Assembly (NCBI RefSeq): GCF_023145695.1
Contig: NZ_JAJHVV010000003.1
Coordinates: forward strand, 248,001 to 312,000
Length of the DNA stretch: 64,000 bases
DNA from: Vibrio amylolyticus
Lineage (GTDB): Bacteria; Pseudomonadota; Gammaproteobacteria; Enterobacterales; Vibrionaceae
Direction: 5' to 3'
Part shown: in pieces, positions 17,574 through 27,100 of the stretch
Layout of the letters: each line of letters starts with the position of its first letter
Numbering within the stretch: the first letter of the stretch is position 1
The notes under the pieces: generated by a model
Database searches by the model: none
What the model was told of the DNA's origin: nothing
What the model saw: the letters and a program-made list of their open reading frames with translations, nothing else
Made by a program: the position numbers and the translations under genes

Positions 17574-19192
17574 TATCGCACCCTCTCTACTTCATTAAAC
17601 GGCGGTACATTAAAAGGGCTGAATTTAAGTCCTTTTAATGAGTTATGATAGACATGAAATTGCATGCCATGAGCTATCGGTATGACTGGGAATTCTTCAT
17701 TCAAAATATTTTGGGCTTGTTTGTACAAGTTTGTTCGATATCGTGGCTTGTCTACTTCAAGGGCTAAGTCGAGTAAGAAATCAAAGTCAGGGTTACACCA
17801 CATCGACATGTTGAGTCCCGCTCGTTCAGAGTCACAAGAGAGCAAAGGTCTTAGAAAACCGTCAGGATCGCCAGTCACGCCAAACCACCCTGTTAAGAAG
17901 AGGTCGATGTTACTTTTCTTACTTGCGTCACTGCGGTTGAATCGATCTTCAGTGATCAAGCGAAGTGTAATACCAATATCAGCGAGGTTTGCCTGAATCA
18001 GTTCCGCCGTTTTTCTCGGACTTGGATTGTAGGCCTTGCTCTCGAGTGGTACTGCCATCGTTAGCTCAAGCCCGGATTCATAGCCGGCTTCACGAAGCAA
18101 TGCAATGGCATAGTTACGGTCATAACGAATTTGAATGCTGTCTTTTTGATAAGCCCATGAAGTGGGTGGCAAAATTGTATAGGCTAAAGAGCCGGTGCCA
18201 TAATAGACAGAATCGAGAATATTTTGTCTATTTATTGAAAAGTTGAGTGCTTTACGAACTCGAACATCGGTTAGGGCTGGATGAAGTGTATTAACGGCAA
18301 TATAAGCGACATTTATGGCGGGCTTAGCGGTTAACACCAACGATTCCTGCTGTTGAATAATGGGAATTTGGCTCGAAAGCGGAGAGCTTAATACGTCACA
18401 TTCGTTACGAAGCAACTTCGCAAATGTCCCTGTACCTCGGTGAGAAATGTCAAAGACAACTTGTTCAAGCTTAGCTGGGCCATTCCAATATTCATTGTGT
18501 CTTCTAAGACGAACTAAATCATTAACTTGGTGCTCATCAAAATAGAAGGGGCCAGTACCTATTGGTAGCGTATCTATTTGGTGCTTATTGTCGTTCTTTT
18601 CTAGCTCTGTTGCGTATTCGAGTGAGTGAATGACCGCGTGGCTGGTCGCAATATTTGATAAGAACGTATTATCAGGGCGGCTTAATGTGAACTTTACTTT
18701 ATGATCGGACAACGCTTGTACATCGACTAGAAGGTTGTGGAAATCGATACCGGTAAACCATGGGTATTGTGCATTCCCAACATAATGGTATGGGTGAGTA
18801 GGGTCGATAATACGACGAAAACTAAAGGCGACATCGTCTGCGTTTAATGCTCGGCTAGGCGTAAACCAATGAGTACTTTGAAATTGAACGTTCTTTTTGA
18901 GATCAAAAATATACTCGGTACGTGATTTATTCACAGACCAAGTAGAAGCGATACTTGGAGTTGGTTGGTGGGTTTTTGGATGAAGCGTCACTAAAGTATC
19001 AAATACTTGTGGGCTCAAGGCTTCAGAGGTAATACCACTGTCCACAAGCTGCGGGTTCAATGTCGTTAGACTGCCTTGCCCACAGAAAATAAAACCGCTT
19101 TGTCTGATTTTATCGTGATCAACGTCTTCTCCGCAGCCAATTAACAAGCTTAAGCTGAAGAAACCAAATGTAAGTCGTAAGAAAGCTTTCAT
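17573..19192 (-). CDS. sapA: SapA, periplasmic peptide-binding lipoprotein
   Basis: A 539-aa family-5 solute-binding protein (oligopeptide type), first gene of the sap operon. The start MKAFLRLTFG at 19192 gives a lipoprotein signal with lipobox LIGC near residues 17-20, so it is probably anchored to the membrane, whereas enterobacterial SapA is soluble. A TTG ten codons upstream is less likely. The family signature region is seen around PSIASTWSVNKSRTEYIFDL. It binds peptides or polyamines for SapBCDF. It lies 117 bp downstream of pspF on the same strand. Confidence 0.9.
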   Translation of the reverse strand: MKAFLRLTFGFFSLSLLIGCGEDVDHDKIRQSGFIFCGQGSLTTLNPQLVDSGITSEALSPQVFDTLVTLHPKTHQPTPSIASTWSVNKSRTEYIFDLKKNVQFQSTHWFTPSRALNADDVAFSFRRIIDPTHPYHYVGNAQYPWFTGIDFHNLLVDVQALSDHKVKFTLSRPDNTFLSNIATSHAVIHSLEYATELEKNDNKHQIDTLPIGTGPFYFDEHQVNDLVRLRRHNEYWNGPAKLEQVVFDISHRGTGTFAKLLRNECDVLSSPLSSQIPIIQQQESLVLTAKPAINVAYIAVNTLHPALTDVRVRKALNFSINRQNILDSVYYGTGSLAYTILPPTSWAYQKDSIQIRYDRNYAIALLREAGYESGLELTMAVPLESKAYNPSPRKTAELIQANLADIGITLRLITEDRFNRSDASKKSNIDLFLTGWFGVTGDPDGFLRPLLSCDSERAGLNMSMWCNPDFDFLLDLALEVDKPRYRTNLYKQAQNILNEEFPVIPIAHGMQFHVYHNSLKGLKFSPFNVPPFNEVERVR

Positions 19193-19309
19193 AGAAAGAA
19201 CTTTGTTGAGGTAATAAGGCAATTTAATGTCGATGATTTGCCGTAAGATCTTAACAATTTACCATTTTTTATTGACTCAAACCAACTGAAAACAGTTGAA
19301 TCCAGGAGG

Positions 19310-20389
19310 TTATTGTTCATTTTGTCCAATAAGGTCGTATTTTCGAACCATGCCCCTTAATTGATGATAGCTCAAGCCTAATAAGTCAGCCGCTTTACGT
19401 TGGTTGTATTGCGCTTCCTTTAGGGCCAATGTTAACAAGTCAATATCTTGCTTCTCTTGCCACTGCTTATAGTCAATCGGGAAATCAACCAAGAGACTCC
19501 TGGTGTCTTCAGGTTTTTCGAACGGTCCATGACTGCTGGTAGTCACACTTAAATTGTCATCTGAGAGTGGGGGAGTTTGGTTAGCGGGACTTGATAGGTT
19601 CGAGGGTGAGTCGATTTCGTCCCAGGTGTTTTCAAATGGATTAAAGATTAAGGAGTCAATTGGCTCTTCAACTGAATTTTGCTGGTAAATAGCGCGTTCG
19701 ATAACGTTTTTAAGTTCCCTTATATTTCCTAACCAAGGGTACGTAATCAGTTGCTCCATTGCATTCTCGGTAAACCCTGCAAAATATTCAAGCTCAAGCT
19801 CTCGACACATTTTTATTGCGTAATGTTCAGCTAATAGCGGGATATCTTCCTTTCGCTCTCGAAGTGGTGGGATGTGAATGACATCGAAGGCTAGCCTATC
19901 TAATAGGTCTGCTCGAAACTTGTTTTGCTTCGCCAACTGAGGGAGATTCGCGTTGGTGGCGCAAACTAACCGGACATTGGCATTCAGTGTTTTTTGTCCG
20001 CCCACTCGTTCATATTGTCCATATTCAATGACGCGAAGTAATTTCTCTTGGACGGATAATGGAGCTGTCGCTAACTCATCTAAAAATAGAGTTCCACCTT
20101 CAGCTCGTTCAAATCGCCCTTGATGACGGCCCTTAGCGCCTGTAAATGAGCCAGACTCGTGCCCAAAAAGTTCGGAATCGATCAGTCCTTCACTAAGAGT
20201 GGCGCAGTTTAAAGAGACTAAGCTTTGCTCCCATCGTTTAGACAGATAATGCAACCGCTGAGCAATTAATTCCTTACCAGTCCCTCGTTCTCCGATAATC
20301 AATACAGGCCTTTCTATCGGAGCAAGGCGAGAGACTTTGTCCAGTACGGAAAGAAAAGCAGGAGATTCGCCGATCAAATTCTGACGCAT
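19310..20389 (-). CDS. pspF: PspF, sigma-54 enhancer-binding activator
   Basis: A 359-aa AAA+ activator without a receiver domain, which drives psp transcription with sigma-54 and is held inactive by PspA. Walker A is GERGTGKE, Walker B GTLFLDEL, and the arginine-finger region FRADLLDRLAFDV is intact. The sigma-54-contacting loop reads GSFTGA rather than GAFTGA. A proline- and serine-rich linker (about 245-310) joins the C-terminal Fis-type helix-turn-helix (KAADLLGLSYHQLRGMVRKY). GGAG is 8 nt before ATG 20389; a longer start is not supported. It is divergent from pspA. Confidence 0.94.
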   Translation of the reverse strand: MRQNLIGESPAFLSVLDKVSRLAPIERPVLIIGERGTGKELIAQRLHYLSKRWEQSLVSLNCATLSEGLIDSELFGHESGSFTGAKGRHQGRFERAEGGTLFLDELATAPLSVQEKLLRVIEYGQYERVGGQKTLNANVRLVCATNANLPQLAKQNKFRADLLDRLAFDVIHIPPLRERKEDIPLLAEHYAIKMCRELELEYFAGFTENAMEQLITYPWLGNIRELKNVIERAIYQQNSVEEPIDSLIFNPFENTWDEIDSPSNLSSPANQTPPLSDDNLSVTTSSHGPFEKPEDTRSLLVDFPIDYKQWQEKQDIDLLTLALKEAQYNQRKAADLLGLSYHQLRGMVRKYDLIGQNEQ

Positions 20390-20460
20390 AGAGTAGGCTC
20401 CGTTGATAGCGCATTGCATTGGTTGGTGATCATAGCTTTAAAGATTAGGTTAAAATTACC

Positions 20461-20491
20461 AACTGTAGGTTATTTTCATCATAACACAGTT
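20461..20491. promoter_or_regulatory. Candidate PspF upstream activating dyad
   Basis: AACTGT (20461-20466) and ACAGTT (20486-20491) form an inverted repeat 52-82 bp upstream of the sigma-54 promoter, where enhancer sites for PspF are expected. Sequence alone does not prove binding. Confidence 0.35.
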
Positions 20492-20513
20492 AGAGAATTG
20501 ATTGGCGTTTCGT

Positions 20514-20526
20514 TAAGTAATTGATT
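20514..20526. promoter_or_regulatory. IHF-binding site in the psp control region
   Basis: TAAGTAATTGATT matches the reverse form of the IHF consensus (YAANNNNTTGATW) at every defined base. It sits between the putative enhancer and the sigma-54 promoter, as in the E. coli psp control region, where IHF bends the DNA. Confidence 0.6.
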
Positions 20527-20542
20527 ATTAGTATTTAAAAGT

Positions 20543-20558
20543 TGGCACGCATCTTGGT
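20543..20558 (+). promoter_or_regulatory. Sigma-54 promoter of pspABC
   Basis: TGGCACG-N4-TTGGT. The -24 element is perfect; the -12 element has GG where the consensus has GC. It lies about 75 bp before the pspA start codon. Confidence 0.8.
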
Positions 20559-20630
20559 TATCTATTTACACAGTAAAAGAGTCATTGCGTGAAAAGTCGC
20601 GCACTTCAATCGTTTAATAGGAGATTTATC

Positions 20631-21299
20631 ATGGGTGTTTTTTCTCGTTTCGCAGATATCGTCAATTCAAACATTAGCTCGTTACTCGACAAGGCTGAAG
20701 ATCCTGAAAAAATGATTCGCCTCATTATTCAGGAGATGGAAGACACCTTAGTAGAAGTGAGAACTAATTCTGCTAGAGCATTGGCTGATAAGAAAGATTT
20801 AGTACGTAAAATTGAGTCGATGGAAGATCAGATACTCGATTGGCAGCAAAAAGCGACACTTGCTATAACTAAGCAGCGTGAAGATCTTGCAAGAGCAGCG
20901 TTAATTGAAAAACAAAAGCTACAAGATATGATGAAAGGCCTTCAAACAGAGCGAGTACTTGTGGAAGACACAATTGAAAAGCTTGGTGGAGAGGTCGGTA
21001 AGCTCGAGAGCAAGATCCTCGAAACCCGAGGAAAGCAACAAGCCCTTGCTATTCGAAATCAAACCGCAACAAGTCGACGTGACGTGCAAAAACATCTGCA
21101 TACAAGTCGAACTCACGAAGCGATGGCGAAATTTGAACAGTATTCGCGTAAGGTAGATGAGCTTGAGGCAGAGGCGGATGTTTATGCGAAAAGTGGTAAT
21201 GCGAAATCTCTGGATCAAGAGTTTGCAGAGCTTCAAGCACAAGATGAAATAGAGCAAGAGCTAGATAAACTGAAGCAACAACTAAAAGATAAGGAATAG
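20631..21299 (+). CDS. pspA: PspA, phage-shock membrane-repair protein
   Basis: A 222-aa coiled-coil protein of the PspA/IM30 (ESCRT-III-like) family. It binds stressed inner membrane, supports the proton-motive force and inhibits PspF. The N-terminal amphipathic helix MGVFSRFADIVNSNISSLLD and the EDPEKMIRLIIQEMEDTL motif are classical; the rest is heptad-rich. The ATG at 20631 has TAGGAGA 7 nt upstream; a start 14 codons earlier would overlap the promoter leader and is rejected. It heads pspABC, driven by the sigma-54 promoter. Confidence 0.96.
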   Translation: MGVFSRFADIVNSNISSLLDKAEDPEKMIRLIIQEMEDTLVEVRTNSARALADKKDLVRKIESMEDQILDWQQKATLAITKQREDLARAALIEKQKLQDMMKGLQTERVLVEDTIEKLGGEVGKLESKILETRGKQQALAIRNQTATSRRDVQKHLHTSRTHEAMAKFEQYSRKVDELEAEADVYAKSGNAKSLDQEFAELQAQDEIEQELDKLKQQLKDKE

Positions 21300-21308
21300 G
21301 AGAAAACT

Positions 21309-21542
21309 ATGTCATCGTTTTTGATTGCAGGACCATTAATGGTCTTCTTAATCTTTGTTGCACCACTATGGTTGTTTTTACATTATCGAGGCAAGCGTAA
21401 TTCTGGTAACGGGTTATCTAGGGAAGACAATCAACGGGTACAAAACTTATCTGAGCAAGCGGAAAAGCTTCAGTCACGAGTTGTGACATTAGAGAGAATA
21501 CTCGATGCAGAGTCGCCAAACTGGAGATCGTCGTATGACTAA
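21309..21542 (+). CDS. pspB: PspB, phage-shock regulator subunit
   Basis: A 77-aa inner-membrane protein with one N-terminal span (residues 4-27) and a cytosolic coiled coil containing LSEQAEKLQSRVVTLERIL, then the conserved ESPNWR near the end. With PspC it senses envelope stress and takes PspA away from PspF. It starts 9 bp after pspA behind TAGGAGAAA, and its last 8 bp overlap pspC. Confidence 0.94.
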   Translation: MSSFLIAGPLMVFLIFVAPLWLFLHYRGKRNSGNGLSREDNQRVQNLSEQAEKLQSRVVTLERILDAESPNWRSSYD

Positions 21543-21924
21543 TCGAGAGTTATTCAGAGATACACAGAATAGTAAACTGACTGGTGTTTGTGCTGGGCTT
21601 GCGAACTATTTCAGTGTTGAAGTGTGGTTGGTTCGAATTTTGGTGATTTCGGCGGCGTTACTCGGCGGTAGCTTTTTGGTTATCTTAGCTTATGTCGCGA
21701 TGACTCTAATGCTCGAGAAACAGCCGTTCAACTACAGTGAAGATTTGAAAGCTAAGCAAGAACACAAACTAAAAAGTAAGCCTTGGCAGCAAGGTCAGTC
21801 AGCCAGTGAACTGCTTAAAACACTGGAGAAGGATTTTGATTCAATGGGCGGGAAATTGGAAAAAATGGAAGCTTACGTGACATCTGAAGCGTTTAAAGTT
21901 AACCGTGAATTTAAAAACCTCTAA
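21535..21924 (+). CDS. pspC: PspC, phage-shock membrane regulator
   Basis: A 129-aa PspC-domain protein. The domain spans residues 3-60 with LTGVCAGLANYFSVEVWLVRI and a hydrophobic span ending near residue 62; a charged, coiled-coil-like tail follows. With PspB it transmits envelope stress to PspA. The ATG at 21535 lies inside the end of pspB, with GGAG 9 nt upstream; a start ten codons earlier is less likely. pspD and pspE are not present downstream; the operon ends at a hairpin. Confidence 0.93.
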   Translation: MTNRELFRDTQNSKLTGVCAGLANYFSVEVWLVRILVISAALLGGSFLVILAYVAMTLMLEKQPFNYSEDLKAKQEHKLKSKPWQQGQSASELLKTLEKDFDSMGGKLEKMEAYVTSEAFKVNREFKNL

Positions 21925-21950
21925 TGAACTTAGTTATTTGGCTCAAGAAT

Positions 21951-21975
21951 GAGAGCGGCATCAAATGTCGCTCTC
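21951..21975 (+). terminator. Hairpin at the end of pspABC
   Basis: Eleven-base stem GAGAGCGGCAT / ATGTCGCTCTC with one G-T pair and a CAA loop. The tail TATTCATTT is only moderately T-rich, so termination may be partial. Confidence 0.65.
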
Positions 21976-22072
21976 TATTCATTTAAATTCAAATAATTAA
22001 CTTAATATTAACTGGATTGAAGGCTAGCATTAATCTATCTTTGTAACTAAATGATACAAATGGATTGAGCGC

Positions 22073-23104
22073 ATGAAAAAGTTTGCACATCTAGTTGTCT
22101 TTAGTGCAATTTTAACCGGTTGTGGTAAAGATCTTCCTCCCGTACCGGAACCCGAGTCTCGCCCTGCAAAGCTATTCACCGTATCGGTAGGGAATAATCA
22201 GTTTGAACGTAGTTTTCCTGCGACAAGTGAGGCTGGCGATAAAGCCGTTTTAACCTTTAGAGTGCCAGGTCAATTGCAAACTATTGACGTTAATGCCGGT
22301 CAAATGGTGAATAAAGGCGATCAATTAGCCTCCCTAAACCCCGATGAATATGCCCTACTGGCCAAACAAGCAAAAGCTAAATTTCTACTGGCTGATGTTC
22401 AATACGAACGTTATAAAAAGCTTCATAAAGATAAAGTGGTTTCAGAGCAAGAGTTTGACCAAGCGAAAGCGAATCATAACTCCGCCATTGCGGTCCTGTC
22501 CCAAGCGAATGCGAACCTAAATTACACCAAATTACTCGCTCCGTATGATGGAACCATATCGTTACTTCCTGCGCAAAATTTTGAATTTGTTGGCGATAAA
22601 GTTGGCGTCATGAATATTCAAACGAATCAGTTATTAAAAGTCGTCTTTCAACTTCCCGATCATCTGCTTAATCGCTTTGCTCAAAATCGTAACCCGACGG
22701 TAACGATGACATTTGATGCTTTCCCTGAAGCGAGCTACCCACTGCTTTTCCAAGAGATTGATACAGAAGCTGATCCAAAAACAGGTTCATATAAAGTCAC
22801 CATGGTGATGGAGCGACCAGAAGATACCGGTATTTTACCTGGAATGGCGGGCAGTGTTCATGCAACGGTAGATGCAGGGAATGCAACCAAAATTCCTTCA
22901 TCAGCGTTGTTTGAAGAAAATGGAAACTCAAATGTTTGGCGAGTTGGCTCTAAAGGAGCGATTGAAAAAGTGGTGATTAAACTCAACGAACAGCAGCAAG
23001 TGTTATCAGGTTTGAATGATGGAGACCAGATAGTTATATCAGGGGTTGGTGGCATCGAAGCTGGCATCAAAGTTCGTGAGTGGGTTAAGGAAAGGGGGCT
23101 TTAA
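22073..23104 (+). CDS. vexI: RND efflux periplasmic adaptor, lipoprotein (VexI/J type)
   Basis: A 343-aa membrane-fusion protein. The signal MKKFAHLVVFSAILTGC has a lipobox LTGC, so it is lipid-anchored. The biotinyl-lipoyl half-motifs surround an alpha-hairpin (about residues 95-140), and LLAPYDGTISLLP opens the second lipoyl half. It is the first of two adaptors followed by an RND pump. V. cholerae VexIJK, located next to psp, also has two adaptors for one pump; I take this as its homologue. The next gene starts 1 bp after its stop. Which adaptor is I and which J is uncertain. Confidence 0.85.
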   Translation: MKKFAHLVVFSAILTGCGKDLPPVPEPESRPAKLFTVSVGNNQFERSFPATSEAGDKAVLTFRVPGQLQTIDVNAGQMVNKGDQLASLNPDEYALLAKQAKAKFLLADVQYERYKKLHKDKVVSEQEFDQAKANHNSAIAVLSQANANLNYTKLLAPYDGTISLLPAQNFEFVGDKVGVMNIQTNQLLKVVFQLPDHLLNRFAQNRNPTVTMTFDAFPEASYPLLFQEIDTEADPKTGSYKVTMVMERPEDTGILPGMAGSVHATVDAGNATKIPSSALFEENGNSNVWRVGSKGAIEKVVIKLNEQQQVLSGLNDGDQIVISGVGGIEAGIKVREWVKERGL

Positions 23105-23105
23105 T

Positions 23106-24191
23106 ATGAAACAGTCTTTAAGTGTTGGTCTCTTAGCGTTAGCCGTTTTGTTGACCGCTTGTGGTAAGGCTCCTGTGGAGTCAGTCCAAACCACCGCTCG
23201 AGTAAAGGTTGCCGATTTATCCGTTAGACAAGTTAGAGATAGTTTATATTTTCCAGCCATCGCAAATGCAGCGGAACGCTCTCATTTGAGTTTCCGAGTT
23301 AGTGGAGAGATAAGTCACTTATTGGTTAAAGAAGGTGATCAAGTCAAAAAAGGTCAAGTTATTGCTCAAATTGACCCAACAGACTATCAGCTAGAGGTCG
23401 ATAACGCGTCTGCGCGCTATTCGGTTATTAATAGCCAGTTCCGCCGTTCAAAGCCTCTTGTTAAAAAAGGTTTACTAGCAAAGTCCCAGTTTGACGAAAT
23501 AGCAGCGCAACGCATGATTGCATTATCAGAGCTGGAACTCGCTAAGCTAAGGCTCTCATTTACGAAACTCGAAGCCCCTGTTGATGGAATTATCTCACGA
23601 GTCAGTATTGATCAGTTTGAAAATATTCAAGTTGGGCAACAGATCGTTAATATTCATAGTGTCGATAGCGTCGAAGTTTTGATTCAACTTCCAGATCGCT
23701 TGTACGTTAGTCAGCCGACAAGGAATATGGCTGATGCTATTCAAACTATTGTTCGTGTGCCAAGTGGTAATACTTACCCTGCACAGGTGAAAGAGTTTAC
23801 GACAGAGCCGGATCCAGCCACAGGGACATATACAGTGACGCTTTCACTACCGATGCCTGATGATGAGTTTATTCTTGATGGTATGGCCGTTGAGGTAACC
23901 GCAAGAGGAACAACCATTGGACGAGGATTAGCTGGTGGCGCAACGGTGCCAATTGAAGCGGTATTTAATGCGGATGGCGACAGTTTAGATCAAGCCAATA
24001 AATATGTTTGGGTACTTAACCAAGATAATACGGTTAGAAAGCAAAAAGTGGTGTTAGGAAAAGCGTTATCTGATTCTTTTAAGGTATTGGATGGCGTTGA
24101 TAGTAGTAATGTCGTTGTTGTAGCTGGGCTTTCTAATTTGAAAGAAGGAATGAAAGTGGAAGTGATTTCAGAGGTAGCCGTTAATGAATGA
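23106..24191 (+). CDS. vexJ: RND efflux periplasmic adaptor, second lipoprotein (VexI/J type)
   Basis: A 361-aa second membrane-fusion protein. The start at 23106 gives a signal with lipobox LLTAC near residue 17; an earlier frame start inside the previous gene is rejected. Lipoyl half-motifs flank a short hairpin: GDQVKKGQVIAQIDPTDY and LEAPVDGIISRVSI. It shares about the layout of the first adaptor but little direct identity, so the two may form a mixed adaptor ring. Its 3' end overlaps the pump gene by 8 bp. Confidence 0.86.
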   Translation: MKQSLSVGLLALAVLLTACGKAPVESVQTTARVKVADLSVRQVRDSLYFPAIANAAERSHLSFRVSGEISHLLVKEGDQVKKGQVIAQIDPTDYQLEVDNASARYSVINSQFRRSKPLVKKGLLAKSQFDEIAAQRMIALSELELAKLRLSFTKLEAPVDGIISRVSIDQFENIQVGQQIVNIHSVDSVEVLIQLPDRLYVSQPTRNMADAIQTIVRVPSGNTYPAQVKEFTTEPDPATGTYTVTLSLPMPDDEFILDGMAVEVTARGTTIGRGLAGGATVPIEAVFNADGDSLDQANKYVWVLNQDNTVRKQKVVLGKALSDSFKVLDGVDSSNVVVVAGLSNLKEGMKVEVISEVAVNE

Positions 24192-27100
24192 TTCTAATAA
24201 CACTCTTCCACAAGCCAATGATGCTGAAGAGAAAGGCATTGCCGTCTATTTTATAAAGAACCGAGTGATCAGCTGGATGATTGCTTTGATTTTTTTGATA
24301 GGGGGGGTGTCAGCGTTCTTTGGTTTGGGGCGATTAGAAGACCCTGCGTTTACAATCAAAGATGCGATGGTTGTGACTCAATATCCAGGAGCAACCCCAC
24401 AGCAAGTGGAAGAGGAAGTGACTTATCCCCTTGAGAAAGTGATTCAACAGCTGACTTATGTTGATGAAGTTAACTCAATATCGAGTCGAGGCCTCTCGCA
24501 GATCACGGTGACGATGAAAAACAACTATGGTCCAGATGATCTCCCTCAGATATGGGATGAACTAAGACGGAAAGTGAACGACACAGCTGGTTCTTTGTCT
24601 CCGGGTGTTGGTACTCCTAAAGTCATCGATGACTTTGGCGATGTCTATGGAATTTTACTTGCGATTACTGGTGACGGTTACGAATATAAGCAGCTATTGG
24701 ATTATGTCGATTACTTAAGGCGTGAACTCGAACTAATCGATGGTGTTAGTAAAATTTCAGTATCAGGGCAGCAACAAGAACAAGTTTTTATTGAAATATC
24801 AATGAAAAGGTTGAGCAGCCTTGGCCTCGCGCCGACAACCGTATTTAATTTGCTTGCCACACAGAACCTAGTCTCTGACGCTGGAGCCGTGAGAATTGGC
24901 GATGAATATATTCGAATACATCCCACAGGCGAGTTTGAAAATGTTGATCAGCTTGGGGATCTGATCATTAATGAAAGCGGCGCTTCTGGGCTTATTTATT
25001 TACGGGATGTCGCTGAAATAACACGTGGTTATCAGGAAGTTCCAAGTAACATTATTAGTTTTAACGGTGATTTAGCGCTAAATGTTGGCGTTTCATTTGC
25101 TAGTGGTGTGAACGTTGTTGAAGTGGGTGAGCGTTTTGATAGACGTTTAGCTGAGTTGAAGTTTCAGCAGCCAATTGGTATTGAGATATCTGAAGTTTAT
25201 AGCCAACCTAAAGAAGTCGATAAGTCAGTAAGCGGCTTCGTCGTGAGTTTAGGACAAGCCGTTGCCATCGTTATTATCGTTCTACTATTCTTCATGGGCT
25301 TACGTTCTGGATTACTGATCGGCCTCATCTTGTTGTTGACGGTATTTGGTACCTTCATCTTCATGCAGTACTTCAAAATCGACCTACAACGAATCTCACT
25401 GGGGGCACTGGTTATCGCACTAGGGATGCTGGTGGATAATGCCATTGTCGTCGTTGAAGGGATACTAATAGGAACACAAAAAGGGCGAACTCGGACACAA
25501 GCCGCAACAGATATCGTTACTCAAACGAAATGGCCCTTACTAGGCGCCACTGTTATTGCTGTTACCGCGTTTGCACCAATTGGGTTATCAGAAGATGCCA
25601 CTGGTGAATATTGTGGAACACTGTTTACGGTGCTTCTCATTTCTTTGATGCTCAGTTGGTTTACGGCTATATCTCTTACTCCTTTCTTTGCTGATATGTT
25701 CTTTAAAGGACAAAAGCAGCCAGAAGGCGGTGATGATAGTGACCCGTATAAAGGGGCTGTGTTCGTCATCTACAAAAACTTCTTACAGTTTTGTATGAAC
25801 CGAGCGTGGTTAACGGTTATCGTTTTAGTGGTTGGCCTAGGGGTAAGCTTGTATGGATTTACCTTAGTAAAACAGTCATTTTTCCCATCGTCGATTACAC
25901 CAATGTTCCAAGCTGATATTTGGCTACCAGAAGGGACCGATATTAGGGCGACGAATACGAAGCTCAAGGCGTTAGAAACGTGGATTTCAGAGCAAAACCA
26001 CGTGGAGCACGTCACTACTACGGCTGGTAAAGGCTTGCAGCGTTTCATGCTGACGTATGCGCCCGAGAAGAGTTACGCTGGCTATGGAGAGATTACAACC
26101 CGAGTAGACGACTATGCCGCCTTACATGATTTAATGGCGAAGTTTAGAGTTCACGTGGAAGAGAACTTTCCAGAAGTGAACTATAAGCTTAAGCAGATTG
26201 AATTAGGCCCAGGCGGGGGCGCTAAGATTGAAGCTCGAGTAATTGGTTCAGACCCGACGATTTTAAGAGGTATTGCCTCTCAAATTGTTGATGTAATGAA
26301 GGACGATCCTAATGCGACGAATATTCGTCACGATTGGCGTGAAAGAACAAAGGTGTTAGAGCCTCAGTTTAACGAGAGCCAAGCAAGACGTTACGGTATC
26401 ACTAAATCTGATGTTGATGATTTCCTATCGATGTCTTTCTCTGGTAAGTCAGTGGGTGTCTATCGTGATGGTACAACGTTGATGCCTATCATTGCACGAT
26501 TGCCAGAAGGAGAACGGGTCGATATTCGTAATATTGAAGGGATGAAGATGTGGAGTCCTGTACTTAGCGAATATATTCCATTGCAGCAGGTTACTCTTGG
26601 TTATGAACTTCAATGGGAAGACCCTATTATCGTCCGTAAAAATCGCAAGCGTGTTTTAACGGTATTTGCTGATCCAGACTTACTTGGTGAGGAAACGGCA
26701 TCGACGTTACAAAAACGCTTAATGCCACAAATTGACGCGATTGAGATGCCACCGGGTTACTCTTTAGAATGGGGCGGAGAGTATGAGTCTTCTCGAGATG
26801 CACAAGAGTCACTCTTTACTACAATGCCATTGGGTTACCTATTTATGTTCTTAATCACAGTGTTCCTATTTAACTCTGTGAAGGAACCTCTCATTGTCTG
26901 GTTAACGGTGCCTCTTGCTATTATGGGGGTTACTACGGGTCTCCTTGCCTTAAATACACCGTTTGGTTTTATGGCTCTATTGGGTTTCTTAAGTCTCTCT
27001 GGAATGCTGTTGAAAAACGGGATTGTTCTTCTCGATCAAATTGAGATTGAAATGAAATCGGGTAAAGAGCCTTATGTGGCGGTAGTCGATGCTGCGCTAA

